64,000 bases of DNA, taken from the NCBI GenBank assembly GCA_964019055.1, contig OZ025218.1:4903259-4967258 (forward strand), written 5' to 3'. Of this stretch, positions 1-10,723 are shown piece by piece; within the stretch, counting starts at the first letter, position 1; each line of letters opens with the position of its first letter. Origin of the DNA: Anthopleura xanthogrammica (lineage: Eukaryota; Cnidaria; Anthozoa; Actiniaria; Actiniidae). The notes beneath the pieces are model-generated. The model saw only the letters and a list, made by a program, of their open reading frames with translations, searched no databases and was not told the DNA's origin. The translations under genes were made by a program, and so were the position numbers.

Positions 1-601
1 CATGCTTCATCATAGTGAATTAACCAATGAAGAGTCAAATGACTTGCGTGACTGAATCAACCAATCGCGTCATATTTTGCCTAACGATACGTCGCGTCAT
101 TTTAGCGACCAATCATCATTTGCTACGTTATAAGAACTTGGGTCAATATCCTACCACTCTAAGAATCAATGGTAAATGATCCTCTAGAATACAATTAAGC
201 TGTGTTGAACGACCTTCTGACAAGCGAGTATCTTCAGCTTAAGATTTAGAAAAATATAAGATTATTATAGGATGTTAGATTGGATGGCTGTATGCATGGT
301 TGGACTGGGTTGGACTGGGTCGGTTATCAACTCGACCAGTATATTGCAATCCAGACCGGCATTACTTACGCAAATACAGAGACAAAAGTTTGGAATCAAT
401 GACAGTAAAGTTTCCTTCGTTCATTCCTGGTGTCTGCCACTGAAAATAGAGAGAACGCTGATGGTAACTGATATATATATATTTATCCCACACCATAGAA
501 AATACAGCCAATCAGAAAGCAGGAAAGCCGTTGTATATTCTTCCGTATTCCACTCTTCCTTCCCATCATGCACTGCGCTTTGAATCTACGCATTTGTATT
601 T

Positions 602-755
602 TATACAATGGTTTCTCGTGGCATACCTTGGATATTCCACTCATCACTTGTATTTTCTTTGTATACACACTCGCCTAAAGTCTCGTGTGTATATTAGAAA
701 CTACAAGTGACTCGTGGGATATTCCACGGTATGCCACGAAAAGCCATTGTATATA
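602..755. repeat. Fold-back element with CTCG-type loop (copy A)
   Basis: About 70 bp inverted arms (tatacaatggtttctcgtgg and its complement) surround a short GC-richer loop containing ctcgcctaaagtctcgtg. The same element sits at 18773-18926 in copy B. It looks like a non-autonomous fold-back transposon; no coding sequence. Confidence 0.75.
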
Positions 756-1854
756 TGGATCACGCTCCGTGTTACTCCCTTGAGTACTATTTCATTGTTA
801 ATTTGTAATCCCCTTACCTGATTATATTTGCAGAAATTATTTTCACAATGTAAAAGTAACTGGCGTGTATTTCTTTAGTCGCGGAAAATTTTCGTAGGTT
901 GAAAAGAGCGCATGCTTTAAAAATTCAGCGACCCTTTTTTGGGTCTCTAAAATTGGCAGGAATAACGTTGGAAAAAGTCCTTCGTCCAGCGCGTAGCCAC
1001 CATCGCGTGTGTTCCTGTTTGGGCTGCCTGTGCTTTATTGAACGTGAGTGAACTAGTACGAAGACGAAGGACTTCGTGCAGTTCCTTGTGCTTATTGTGG
1101 GAAAAGCCAGAACTAATCTTTAAAATGTTGTCTTGCTAGGTGCATGATAATGTACTTACTGCTATAATAAGGTGTCCTTTACTGGCCTGGTTTCGATGAA
1201 GAGCCTCAAGATAATAGTCTTGTCCAGCTGTAAGACTACACAGGAATTAAAGATAGATAGAATTAGCAAGAATCTCTCCCCCCCCCCCTCCCCCTTTGGT
1301 TTTACGCAGCTCTAAAAACAACGAACTATATTTCGAGACGTCTGGGTTTTTGGCTTTTGTCAATCAATTTTTCATTTTGGTGAGACAGTATTTTTTTGAT
1401 TGACGGTTCCCAGCCAAAATCTCAGACGCCTTGGGCTGTGTTGGCCAAGTTATGGTGTAATGAGCTGATGTAATGCTGATAACGGAGCTTAGCACACGAC
1501 CAATCCTATTGGACTCGTCCAGATTTAGTAAGAAACTCGTCGAGTTTTCGTCGAGACTTAGGAAATTGTCGAGATCTCAATAACCATGAAGTGGAAATCT
1601 ACAGTGTATTTGCCAAACACTACTAAGTGTAGGAATGATTCAATACATAGTGTGGTAAACTGAACAAGTTACGACAACTCAATGGCTTATGGCATTAACG
1701 GCTTTCCAAACATACACTATTCATACTTACTTGATTAGTTGTGATATTTGGGTTTTGTATTTACGATAGTCTTTTGGTTCTGTCGAAGCTCCGTCCGTTG
1801 TGTCAGGCTGTGTAAAACCGCAGGACAAAATAATCAGTAATAAAAACAATAATA

Positions 1855-1891
<37 letters not shown>

Positions 1892-1992
1892 CAATAATAA
1901 TATTTTATTGACAACTCCTATAAATAAAAATGATTATAATAAGTAGCATTGAATCTAATGTATTGGCACTTATGTTTTTGTATAATAAGTAA

Positions 1993-2115
1993 GGGTTAGA
2001 GAATAAACGCGAGTGCTTTATGGGATTTAGAGCTCCGAGCAATGATGCCCGAGTGGCTTTCTATCATTGCGAGGAGCTTTAAATCCCATAAAGCACGAGT
2101 GTTTATTCTCTAACC
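1993..2115. mobile_element. Palindromic MITE present only in copy A
   Basis: The arms begin gggttagagaataaac and end gtttattctctaacc, with near-perfect complementarity over about 45 bp. Copy B at 20158 reads ataagtagaatataa without it, so A carries an insertion near a TA-containing site. Homology between the copies also breaks just downstream, so the exact target duplication is not certain. Confidence 0.65.
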
Positions 2116-4577
2116 GATTTAGAATATAAAGTCATACTCACGAGATCATTGTTTGTATGCATTTGTTTGCTACGTTTTTTTGTTCCCCTCCCAAGAGAAA
2201 ATGAATCTTAAAACTAATATACGACATATTTTTTTAGCTTTGAAATAACAGAAATACAATGAAATGCTGTTCATTAAGAACATGTATGTGCTGGTCTGTC
2301 CCCCGAGACTTAAGAATTTTAATCGAGAATTTACATAGTCAGTTGTAACTGTAACGTGAAGAGACGTAAGCGGCCAAGGTTTCTGTCGACAAGTTTCAAT
2401 CTAATTTCAAGACAAAATTGTAAATACAAGTTTTGAAGAAAAAAAACACGCTTTTTGAATTTTATCTCATAAAATGTTAAAAATGTTAAAAATTGTCTCA
2501 TAAGACATGTCTGACAAAATGTTAATATTATATTTATGTCGAATTACAGTTTGACTAGATGTCAGAGCAAATGTAAAAGGCCATAGTATGTCCATAACAG
2601 TAAAAAATACTACTCCAATACCATATGCATACGCCGGTAAGGAACCAAAACTTATCTAGATTAGTACTACGTCAAAGAACGCAAATAAGACGTGGTCTAG
2701 GATCGATTCAAAGAAATCACAGAAATGCTTCCAAAATTTGATATTTCGATTTGCAAAGTTAGTACAAGAGCTAAAGAAATATATATTAAGCTACTACCTT
2801 ATAATGAAATCATGATTCATGAAACTAGTTTCACCGTGGTATTATAACAATCAGAAACTATATGCTTGCAAATTCTACGACTTGGACATATACTCCTTCA
2901 TTTTTAGATAGCCTACAGTGAAGTTTATTTGTAAAAAAAGCAAATAATGTTTAGGATTTTTTTACTGACGACAACGTTAATTGAATTTGCTATCATGAGC
3001 TATATATGTATTACGATATTTCAGAGATGATTTAAAACTCTAAGACTTAAATCTTTTGGTAAGGGGGACATTGAATGATTTTCTGTATATCCAATAGGGT
3101 AATTATACTGAGGTGTCAAAATGTAAAGAGCCTTGAAGCTCAGGGAAAATACAGGTGTATTCAATTAATATTTTCTAAGTTAGACATTAGTATTCCCTAT
3201 ATAGTGAATACTAATAAGACCTTGAAACAAAAAGAAAACAAAAGACCTTATTATTATTCTCATCATGAATGTTGTCAGTCTAAATGACACTTTTGTATCC
3301 CAGCACGTCGTCGTGTAATGTTCGAATTCACAGAAGTCAAATTTTGATGTCAAGATTTGAGAAGCCAATCACTTGAGCTGTTAACGTTAGATCAATAATG
3401 TCAGTTCAAAATCCAAGTTTGTATCTAAGCATGTCAAGTAATCTTTACAGAAGTCAGATTTTGATTGTCAATGTGGCAGAGTTTGACGTGGTGTCCGTTC
3501 TGACTGTCATCCTATCTTAAGGACTGAATTGTATTGCAAGCTCGGGCTATTTTTGTGCAAGTCCTTTGAATACAAGCTCATATAGGTCACAAGCCCAAGA
3601 AAGAAAAACTAACTTCAGTGGACTAGTTCGACGATACGGCGGCCATCTTGAATCTAAATTAATGGCCCTATCAAGTTGGTTAAGTGACAAGCACTTCCTT
3701 TCCTACGTAAAAAGAGTCATTCATTTGACATCTTGAATCGCAATGCATCATGCTGCGTCCAGGGGACAAAAAGAAACAAAGATTTTATGATTTTATGACG
3801 ATTTTATGATGATATATAGAGTTTCGTATATTAGTAAGTCTTTCTTTCATCTCCATATCTTCTTAATTCATCTCTTGTCAAATTGTCTTGTGGTGAAATG
3901 TAATGTTAATGAACGCCATTAATACTGTTATAAAGTTTTCTATATGTGCCCCCTACCAAGATGGCCGCCGTATCGTCGAAGTACTCCATTGGTCTCACAT
4001 CATGTAAATAATTTTTTCCGTTCTTTTCTGTTCGGTTTCTGTTCTTTTCTATTCGGTTTTTCCCTTTTTCCATTCTATTTCCATAGGAAATCATAATAAT
4101 TCAAAATTGAATATCGAGTTACTTGATAAGTAGACTTTCGCAAAGTCCTGACTAAAGCACAGACAGCCCAATCGGGATCACGCGACTTTGAAGGTGGCTT
4201 CTTTTTTCTCACTTCTTTTACGCTCGTGACTCGATCTGTTAGAGTCTCAGATCAGAGATGTCAGCTTGGAGCAAGTCTAATTGCTGAGATGAGAAACTAA
4301 GCATGACGCAACACAAAAGAATTACTCAGTTTATAGTACTCTAAACAAAATTTCTCGATTCTGATTGGTCGAGAGCAGTACTATTAAAGCGTTGATTAGT
4401 ACCTCGTAGGGGTACCAATTAAGTCGCTATGGAAACACTGCTAAACACGGCCAACAGCGGCAAATCTGAGTGTAAACAAAAATCTTTTTATGTTTTTCAG
4501 TTGTCCTTGATTAGATTCGGCCAAAGACACAGATGAATGCCTTCGCTTCGACATACTTGTCTTTATAAAATTTTGTT

Positions 4578-4729
4578 CACACGACCTTCTCGTACAATTT
4601 GGAATTAATAGCTACTCTTAATGTTTTGAAAGTTCTTTAATTGCACTCGCCTAAAGCCTCGTGCAATTACAAGAACTTTCAAAACATTACTCGTACCTAT
4701 AAATTTCCAAATTGTACTCGTGGTCGTGC
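4578..4729. repeat. Fold-back element with CTCG-type loop, uninterrupted copy
   Basis: The inverted arms run from cacgaccttctcgtacaatt to the complementary aattgtactcgtggtcgtgc, around the loop gcactcgcctaaagcctcgtgc. The counterpart in copy B (22402-22678) has lost part of the centre and has a 141 bp MITE inserted at the TA that is intact here at 4715-4716. Confidence 0.7.
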
Positions 4730-5023
4730 AATTTCCTATACTAATTACTATTTACTAATTCAAATACTAATAACTTTAAAATTATTTCAGTAAAGTTAGT
4801 CACCAAAACCCACAAAGCTAAGACCGATAAAGATCATAGAAAACATTTCATGTCAAACAAGCAAAGCTTTTGATACAAACTGCAGCTTGAGGATGCTAAC
4901 AGGAGGTGAAACTGTAAGTGGTAAAAGATCTCAAATCCGTCTCGAGACATTTCTATTCCTTGCTGGTCTCAGCTTTGTAGTTTTTCAGGTGGCTAAGCTT
5001 ATTGAGGTGATTATCTATCTTAC

Positions 5024-7659
5024 ATTGCCAACGCTTGCAACCAGCTCCACGTCTTTTGGACTGGAGTCCCGACTGATCCAAAGCTCTGAGTTATCATCTG
5101 AACTTACTGCAAATCTGTATTGACCTAGAAGTACATTCAAGATGTTATGCCATCTAATGGGATCTACACATGCATGCACAATTAACAACTACTTGAACCT
5201 CCGTGTGGTTGCATACCCCTGACAATAGCACTACCCCCTCCCTGTCAGGATACCTCTCCATACCCCTGACAATAGCACTACCCCTTCCCTGTCAGGATGC
5301 CTCTCCTTACCCCTGACAATAGCACTACCCCCCTGCCTGCTTCCCAGGGTGTCACCTGTTATCTCGGGAGTCACATAACCAAATATTCGCTGACTGTACT
5401 GCAACTCATTTAATATTATTTCTGAACAATTGATAGTAGACTCGAACTGAAAAAAAGAGAATACCAAAGTTTAACATTAATAATATAATAATACTTGATT
5501 TATAACGCGCGCATGATCCTAGAGTTCTTCCAATGATAAATAATAAAATATACTAAAATTATGATAACAAAAGTACAATACTTAAAATACCTATTATAGC
5601 TTAATCTAAAAAAAAATAACAATTAATGAAATATACGAATAAACAAAATAAACGAAATATCTTAGAAAGCTTCCTTAAGGTGACTGCATACTTTTGAACC
5701 TCGTTTTGAGCCCACGATGTGCGCGCGCACAAAAACCGCTTAATAAAATACGAAATTTTTTTGAGGAGCCATACACTTCAAATTCAAAACCCTCAAATTG
5801 TGTACAGAACTCTATACTTTTTATTAACTCAATTTAAAGAACTTCTAAAAATTAACGTGATATCAATTTTTTTTTTAAAGTTAATTTTATTGTACTAACC
5901 TCTGGTTCTGCGGGGAATTTCGAGTGGATTCTCATTGCTCTGTCAATAGAAAGTCCACAGGGACAGCTATCGAACCAGCGATGAACGTTAAGTTTTCCTT
6001 GGTACTTAAGACGAAATCAATAAGACGTGTACTTCAGACAAATAGCAGGAAAAAAGCTTTTGTGTCTGACTCAAGCCCACTATCTCCCACTATAAGGAGT
6101 GAAATGCTTAATAATAATATCTATAAGATCAAATCAAACCGGGTAGAAATCTGTTCTAAACAGACCTTATCTAGCTTCATACTGTGTGGTTTTGGACACT
6201 GCTGAAGGACAGTAATAAAGTCGTCCATGGAAACTTGGTTTCCTGTTTGTTCGCCACTTCTGACACTTGCTATGGATTAAACAATTAGACGTTAGCCTTG
6301 ATGATCATGGTATCTTAGGGAAACGAAAAAATAATATAATAATATATAATATAATATATTTATATAGCGCCATTTCCAGCAGTTCAATGGCGCTGTATGC
6401 AGTATAAATGGCTCTTATTTTCAAATCTTTTCAAATGCATCACGAAAAAGTAAGGTTTTGAAGCCTTTTTTAAATGTTTGAATGCTTTTTAGTCTTTTAA
6501 TGTCTACTGGGATCTTGTTCCAAAGTTCAGGACCCACAACAGAGAAGGCTCGTCCACCATAGGTCTTCAGCTTATAACAGGGTACGCTGAGCAGGAACTT
6601 CTTGTCGGATCTTAGAGGTCGAGACGGTTTGTAATGGGAGATCAGCTCTTGAAGATAAACAGGACCAGTGTTGTTGAGGACTTTAAAGGTCAGGACCAGA
6701 ATTTTGAATTTGATGCGATATTCTACAGGAAGCCAGTGAAGTTCAAAAAGTATAGGAGTTATATGTTCAAATTTCGCTGCCAGTGTAACGAGACGGGCAG
6801 CACTTGTCATGTCTCTAATAAGACAACCATCATACTTGGCCACGTTAGCCAACGGCAATAGACGGTCTAATTTTTTCCAGATATTTTCAGGTTAGAAAAC
6901 AAAAATAATAAGAAGAGGAAGAATTACGAAGAAGAAGAAGAAGAAGAAGAAGAAGAAGAAGAAGAAGAAGAAGAAGGAGTAGAAGAAGCCTAGAAGAAGA
7001 AGAAGGAGGAGAAACTTTATTATTGTGTCAGAATACCTGGTTAGACATGCATGAAGATAAACTATAATTACCTATCTGCCCCTCTTAAAAAGCCATTAAA
7101 AACCATCTATATAAATTAGATATATATATATATAAATACCACGAGGTCGAAATAGTTCAAAAATATATTAGCTTTTCACATAAGATTACTTGCAAAAATA
7201 TATTTTTTTTAAAATTTGTCCAACATAAACCCCCACTAAAAAAAGAAATTAATGAATAATGTTTTCTTTTGCCAAGATATATATAGATGGAAGTTATAGC
7301 GACTATTGTTTTTCTAAAATAGAAGAACAAGAACAAGAACAAGAAGAACAAGAAGAAAAACAAGAAGAAGAAGAAGAACAAGAAGTAGAAGAAGAAAAAG
7401 AAGAAGAAGAAGAACCCTAGAAAAAGAAGAAGAAGAAGAAGAAAAAAGAAGAAGAAGAAGAAGAAAAAGAAGAAGAAGAAGAAGCCTAGAAGAAGAAGAA
7501 GGAGGAGAAAAAAAGAAAAGACAAAATAAAGGAAAAATTTTCACCTTGACAAAAGAAGAAGCATCCCTGTTTCTTGTAACCAAATTTGAACGAACTCAAC
7601 AGTAGCAAAACTAATAATGCAAAACACCCCAATAGGAAACGTTTCTGAAAAGGGGCCAT
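5024..7659 (-). CDS. Gene A: B4GALNT3/4-like N-acetylgalactosaminyltransferase, N-terminal exons (partial)
   Basis: Five exons with consistent phases: 7545-7659, 6166-6269, 5900-6004, 5356-5446, 5024-5124. Exon 1 encodes a short cytosolic tail (MAPFQKR) and one hydrophobic segment (about residues 8-25), the type II signal anchor of a Golgi glycosyltransferase. Exon 3 has the segment GKLNVHRWFDSC, resembling the Trp/Cys stretch before the PA14 domain of B4GALNT3. Exons 4-5 give RIFGYVTPE and FAVSSDDNSELWIS, the PA14-like signature. Known family members transfer GalNAc in beta-1,4 linkage to GlcNAc-terminated glycans; that activity here is inferred. The catalytic half would lie left of the window. 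The start is the first ATG ahead of the anchor and matches copy B. The PA14 continuation after 5024 is unresolved. This is a paralogue of gene B, 17.8 kb away, same strand. Confidence 0.75.
5220..5340. repeat. 47-bp minisatellite, 3 copies (gene A intron 4)
   Basis: Units start at 5220, 5267 and 5314 (tgacaatagcactacccc). Each unit contains a short inverted pair, cctgaca and tgtcagg. The array lies next to the splice donor of exon 4. The orthologous intron of gene B has 11 units. Confidence 0.9.
6345..6890 (-). mobile_element. 5'-truncated non-LTR retrotransposon (CR1/L2-type LINE) fragment
   Basis: An open frame of about 145 codons at 6421-6858 reads like the C-terminal end of a LINE reverse transcriptase: AARLVT, ITPILFELHWLPVEYRIKFK, LVLTFKVLNNTGPVYLQELI, and a PSRPLRS stretch. 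Upstream in frame is a stop at 6892-6894. Downstream, on the minus strand, comes GGCGCTATATAAATATATTA followed by AT-rich repeats, like the 3' tails of such elements. It sits in intron 1 of gene A, same orientation. A decayed piece of the same insertion is at 24872-24955 in gene B, so it predates the duplication. Confidence 0.8.
6919..7530. repeat. (GAA)n-rich tracts in gene A intron 1
   Basis: Two blocks of gaa/gaagaagaa repeats (about 6919-7010 and 7320-7512) with interruptions. The equivalent intron of gene B has a similar tract at 25010-25190. They produce artefactual open frames of Leu or Phe on the minus strand. Confidence 0.85.
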
Positions 7660-7677
7660 TTCTTGGTACGACGGTTA

Positions 7678-7696
7678 CATGCTACGTGTCACTTAC
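7678..7696 (-). promoter_or_regulatory. Upstream block conserved between the gene copies
   Basis: On the minus strand GTAAGTGACACGTAGCATG lies 19-37 bp upstream of the gene A start codon and is identical at 25482-25500 upstream of gene B, although exon 1 itself and the sequence between differ. It could be 5' untranslated sequence or a proximal promoter element; nothing separates the two. Confidence 0.35.
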
Positions 7697-7994
7697 TCCG
7701 CTTTCTAACGAGAAATAAAAAAAATTCTATCAAATGTCATTGGCTGTTGAAAATAACATAGCAACGAACTTTGATTGGTTAATAGGGTAAACAAACATAC
7801 CAACGGAAACCAAGTAAGCCAAATCAACTAGAACGGTTCTATATCGAAAAAATGACCGCTGAGATCACGGAATTTAGTGTAAAAATAAGCGCATCGTACA
7901 GCTAAACCACTCATCTTTTTTGTGTGTCTTCATCTAGTGTATTGTTTCGGATGGAATGCACTAAAATAAAATAAATAATTATTATTTATTTTAC

Positions 7995-9455
7995 TTTTAT
8001 AACTTATTGCGATTTTGAGCCGCCAATACTGGTTTATATTGGCGGCTAGTTGGGAGAAAATACAATCAAAGCGACTACGGCCAATACGGAATATATTTTC
8101 TTCCAACGCCCTCAATATAAACCCTTTTTGGCGGCTCAAAGTCGCAATAAGTTTTGTATCGCGATTCTCCTATCATGCAGCAATTCTGAGCCGAGTAGTA
8201 TAGGCCGCATGGCACGACCCGGGTTTTCGAGGTGGAGTTGCTAATTTTTGAGGTGGCTTCGAGTCTTTTGCGGTGGATTTAATTATTTTCTAATACTTCA
8301 CGCATTACCATTGCCATCCCTTCCTATTGTGTCAAAACACAATGAAAATCAATAGAATAGAGGATTGTAATCGATTAGTAGAGATCAAATCTGTGATGTC
8401 ATAGGTCGCTTTATTCAGTAGGTGTATTTTTGAAGGGGATTTAATTATTCTTTATTACTTATTACCATAAAATGATGGGTTGGAGGTGGCTTCGAACAAG
8501 TCCAGGCAAAGTCCAATTAAACAGCTGAATTCAGCAATTGATCAAGCAATCAACGACTAATTTAAAGTTAAACATTTTATATACTCTGCATGGATAGCGT
8601 TTTTTTGGAAAGTACCTTGGAGTAAATTGATCGCTGTAACCTCTTCAACAAACCTTGGAACTATGGACTCCTTCAATTACTGAAAACCTTTACGATTCCT
8701 GTACTAAGTAATGGTGAAACTTTACCAAGCACTAGTGTTCACAGAAAAAAAAATATATTGTCCCCAACACAAAGCAATTAAAGCCCATAATTAAAAAACA
8801 AAAAATACAACAGTTTGAAAATTATTCAAAAACTTTGAACATTATTGACAAAGCTTTCATCTTTATTATTCATATAGTCTTTCTTACTAGCTGAATCATA
8901 ATCCGGTTACACCATGTAAAAAATCATCGTGGAATCTTAAAAAGTCACAGAGAAAAACGTCCAGTGGAAACAGCTGAGTTAATCAAAACAACAAATCAAA
9001 TCGACCGACCTTCTCCTTTATTACTTTTTCTATTTTTATTTCATGGTCGTCTGAACGAGTTTTAAGGTCTTTTTCCTGGACTTGTTCGAAGCCACCTCCA
9101 ACCCATCATTTTATGGTAATAAGTAATAAAGAATAATTAAATCCCCTTCAAAAATACACCTACTGAATAAAGCGACCTATGACATCACAGATTTGATCTC
9201 TTCTAATCGATTACAATCCTCTATTTTATTGATTTTCATTGTGTTTTAACACAATAGGAAGGGATGGCAATGGTAATGCGTGAAGTATTAGAAAATAATT
9301 AAATCCACCGCAAAAGACTCGAAGCCACCTCAAAAATTAGCAACTCCACCTCGAAAACCCGGGTCGTGCCATGCAGCCTATACTACTGAGCCGACAATAC
9401 GGGTTGAAATTTGCGACTCTCTCCCGATCAAACTTATAGGAGAATCGCGACTGGT
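7995..9455. repeat. Fold-back element (gattttgagccgcc family) split by a nested insertion
   Basis: The sequence starts ttattgcgattttgagccgc and contains its inverted copy ggcggctcaaagtcgcaata. It ends with tataggagaatcgcga after the nested element at 8195-9386. An uninterrupted relative is at 20543-20765. This lies between genes A and B, where no coding sequence was found. Confidence 0.7.
8195..9386. mobile_element. Non-autonomous TIR transposon, 1192 bp, 8-bp target duplication
   Basis: Terminal inverted repeats of about 315 bp (8195-8512 and about 9074-9386) begin GTAGTATAGGC and are about 95% complementary. TGAGCCGA occurs directly on both sides (8187-8194 and 9387-9394). The host sequence is continuous without the element in the relative at 20690-20720. 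The internal 560 bp has no open frame. An 8-bp duplication is typical of hAT elements, but the termini are not the usual CAG type, so the superfamily is open. Confidence 0.85.
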
Positions 9456-9962
9456 GCGATATCGTTTTTACTCGTGAAATTCATAGTGGAATTCCCTCGT
9501 CATCCAATGAATTTTTCTTGAATCACATATCACAAAATAATTGGTCTAACAGCGACTCGGATGAGGATAAAAAGCAAGAGAAAGAAAAACAAAACGCGGG
9601 CTTCCTGATTTTTTTATCTTTTGCTATCAAACATTCTTCGTTTTTGTAGTAAAATTCGCTTTTTAACAAAGTTAACTATTTCCATTTATATTCTTTGCAA
9701 ACTAATCTTCTTTTTTGATTGTTTTTTAATGCCATGCGTTAAGAAAATCAAGTGATAATAAGACAAAAGCAATTTTTTTTTTGTGCGGGATCCCTGATCT
9801 TTCATTGAATTCAGCTTTGAAAGCGTTGGATTCCGCGCTGAATCCTTTGCCATCTACGTCACATATTCGTCATCTCGGACCAATCAGCGCGCGAATTCAT
9901 TTTGTGATATGGGATTCTAGACAACATTACATGATTAACCCAAAATACATTTCGGTCTTGGA

Positions 9963-10188
<226 letters not shown>

Positions 10189-10434
10189 TCAACGATGTTT
10201 GAATAGCTGTATAATAATTACGTGCATGTACGCGGGGACTCCATTAGATATTTTGCTGGAATGTAAGCACGGATCTTATAACTTTTTGCTTATTTACTAG
10301 AGAAGTCAGATTCTTTTTTTAGCTTCTTATTTTTCATATTTTTTTGATCACTCAGCATAGCTAGTTTCCTTTTTGTTGTTGTAGCAAACCATTTATGGTT
10401 AGGTAAGATAAGGGAAGGTATGTTTTTTTATTAA

Positions 10435-10569
10435 GGGGGGGGGGGGGGGGTGGGCTGGGGGATTCCAGTAATTCTAAAAAAGTTTTGGTGCTTTCCCATT
10501 TTCATTCAGTAAGTAATTTATGGCCCTCTTATTAAAGACTGTAAAGTCGACCCCCCCCCCCCCCCCCCC
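10435..10569. repeat. G16 tract facing C19 tract
   Basis: A run of 16 G (10435-10450) and a run of 19 C (10551-10569) 100 bp apart, just beyond the 3' end of gene B. They could pair as a hairpin or form quadruplex structure, or be a decayed element end. Confidence 0.8.
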
Positions 10570-10706
10570 TCAAATCTAGCTTTCCTCAAAATAAAAAGGC
10601 TTGACCCTCCACAAAAGTTCAAGTCCAATAAAATACCTGCCTTCCCTAGGGACATTTGGAATCATGGTAAATTGAAGCTTTGAAAAACATTAAAATCTTT
10701 AATTTC

Positions 10707-10712
10707 TTTATT
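10707..10712 (-). terminator. Candidate polyadenylation signal of gene B
   Basis: AATAAA on the minus strand begins 12 nt after the TAG stop codon (10724-10726). If used, the 3' untranslated region is very short. Confidence 0.5.
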
Positions 10713-10723
10713 TACAACGTAGT

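Larger units (their letters stand above)
1..7700. repeat. Segmental duplication, copy A (truncated by window edge)
   Basis: Large blocks match 17531-25500 in the same orientation: 1-245 with 17531-17778, 318-1985 with 18492-20158, 3262-3662 with 21299-21702, 3951-5465 with 21790-23795, then the exons of the transferase gene. The blocks up to 5465 are nearly identical apart from indels. The segments between them (1990-3260, 3663-3950, 5470-5890) have no counterpart in the other copy. From 1 to 5023 this DNA is, by inference, intron of gene A; I see no convincing exon in it. Confidence 0.9.

Noticed and set aside
4887..5123. Plus-strand frame conserved in both duplication copies (also 22837-23064)
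   Set aside because: It is antisense to the PA14 exon, whose minus-strand translation matches a known family; conservation reflects the recent duplication.
5924..6205. Plus-strand 93-codon frame
   Set aside because: Antisense over gene A exons 2-3; no family signature.
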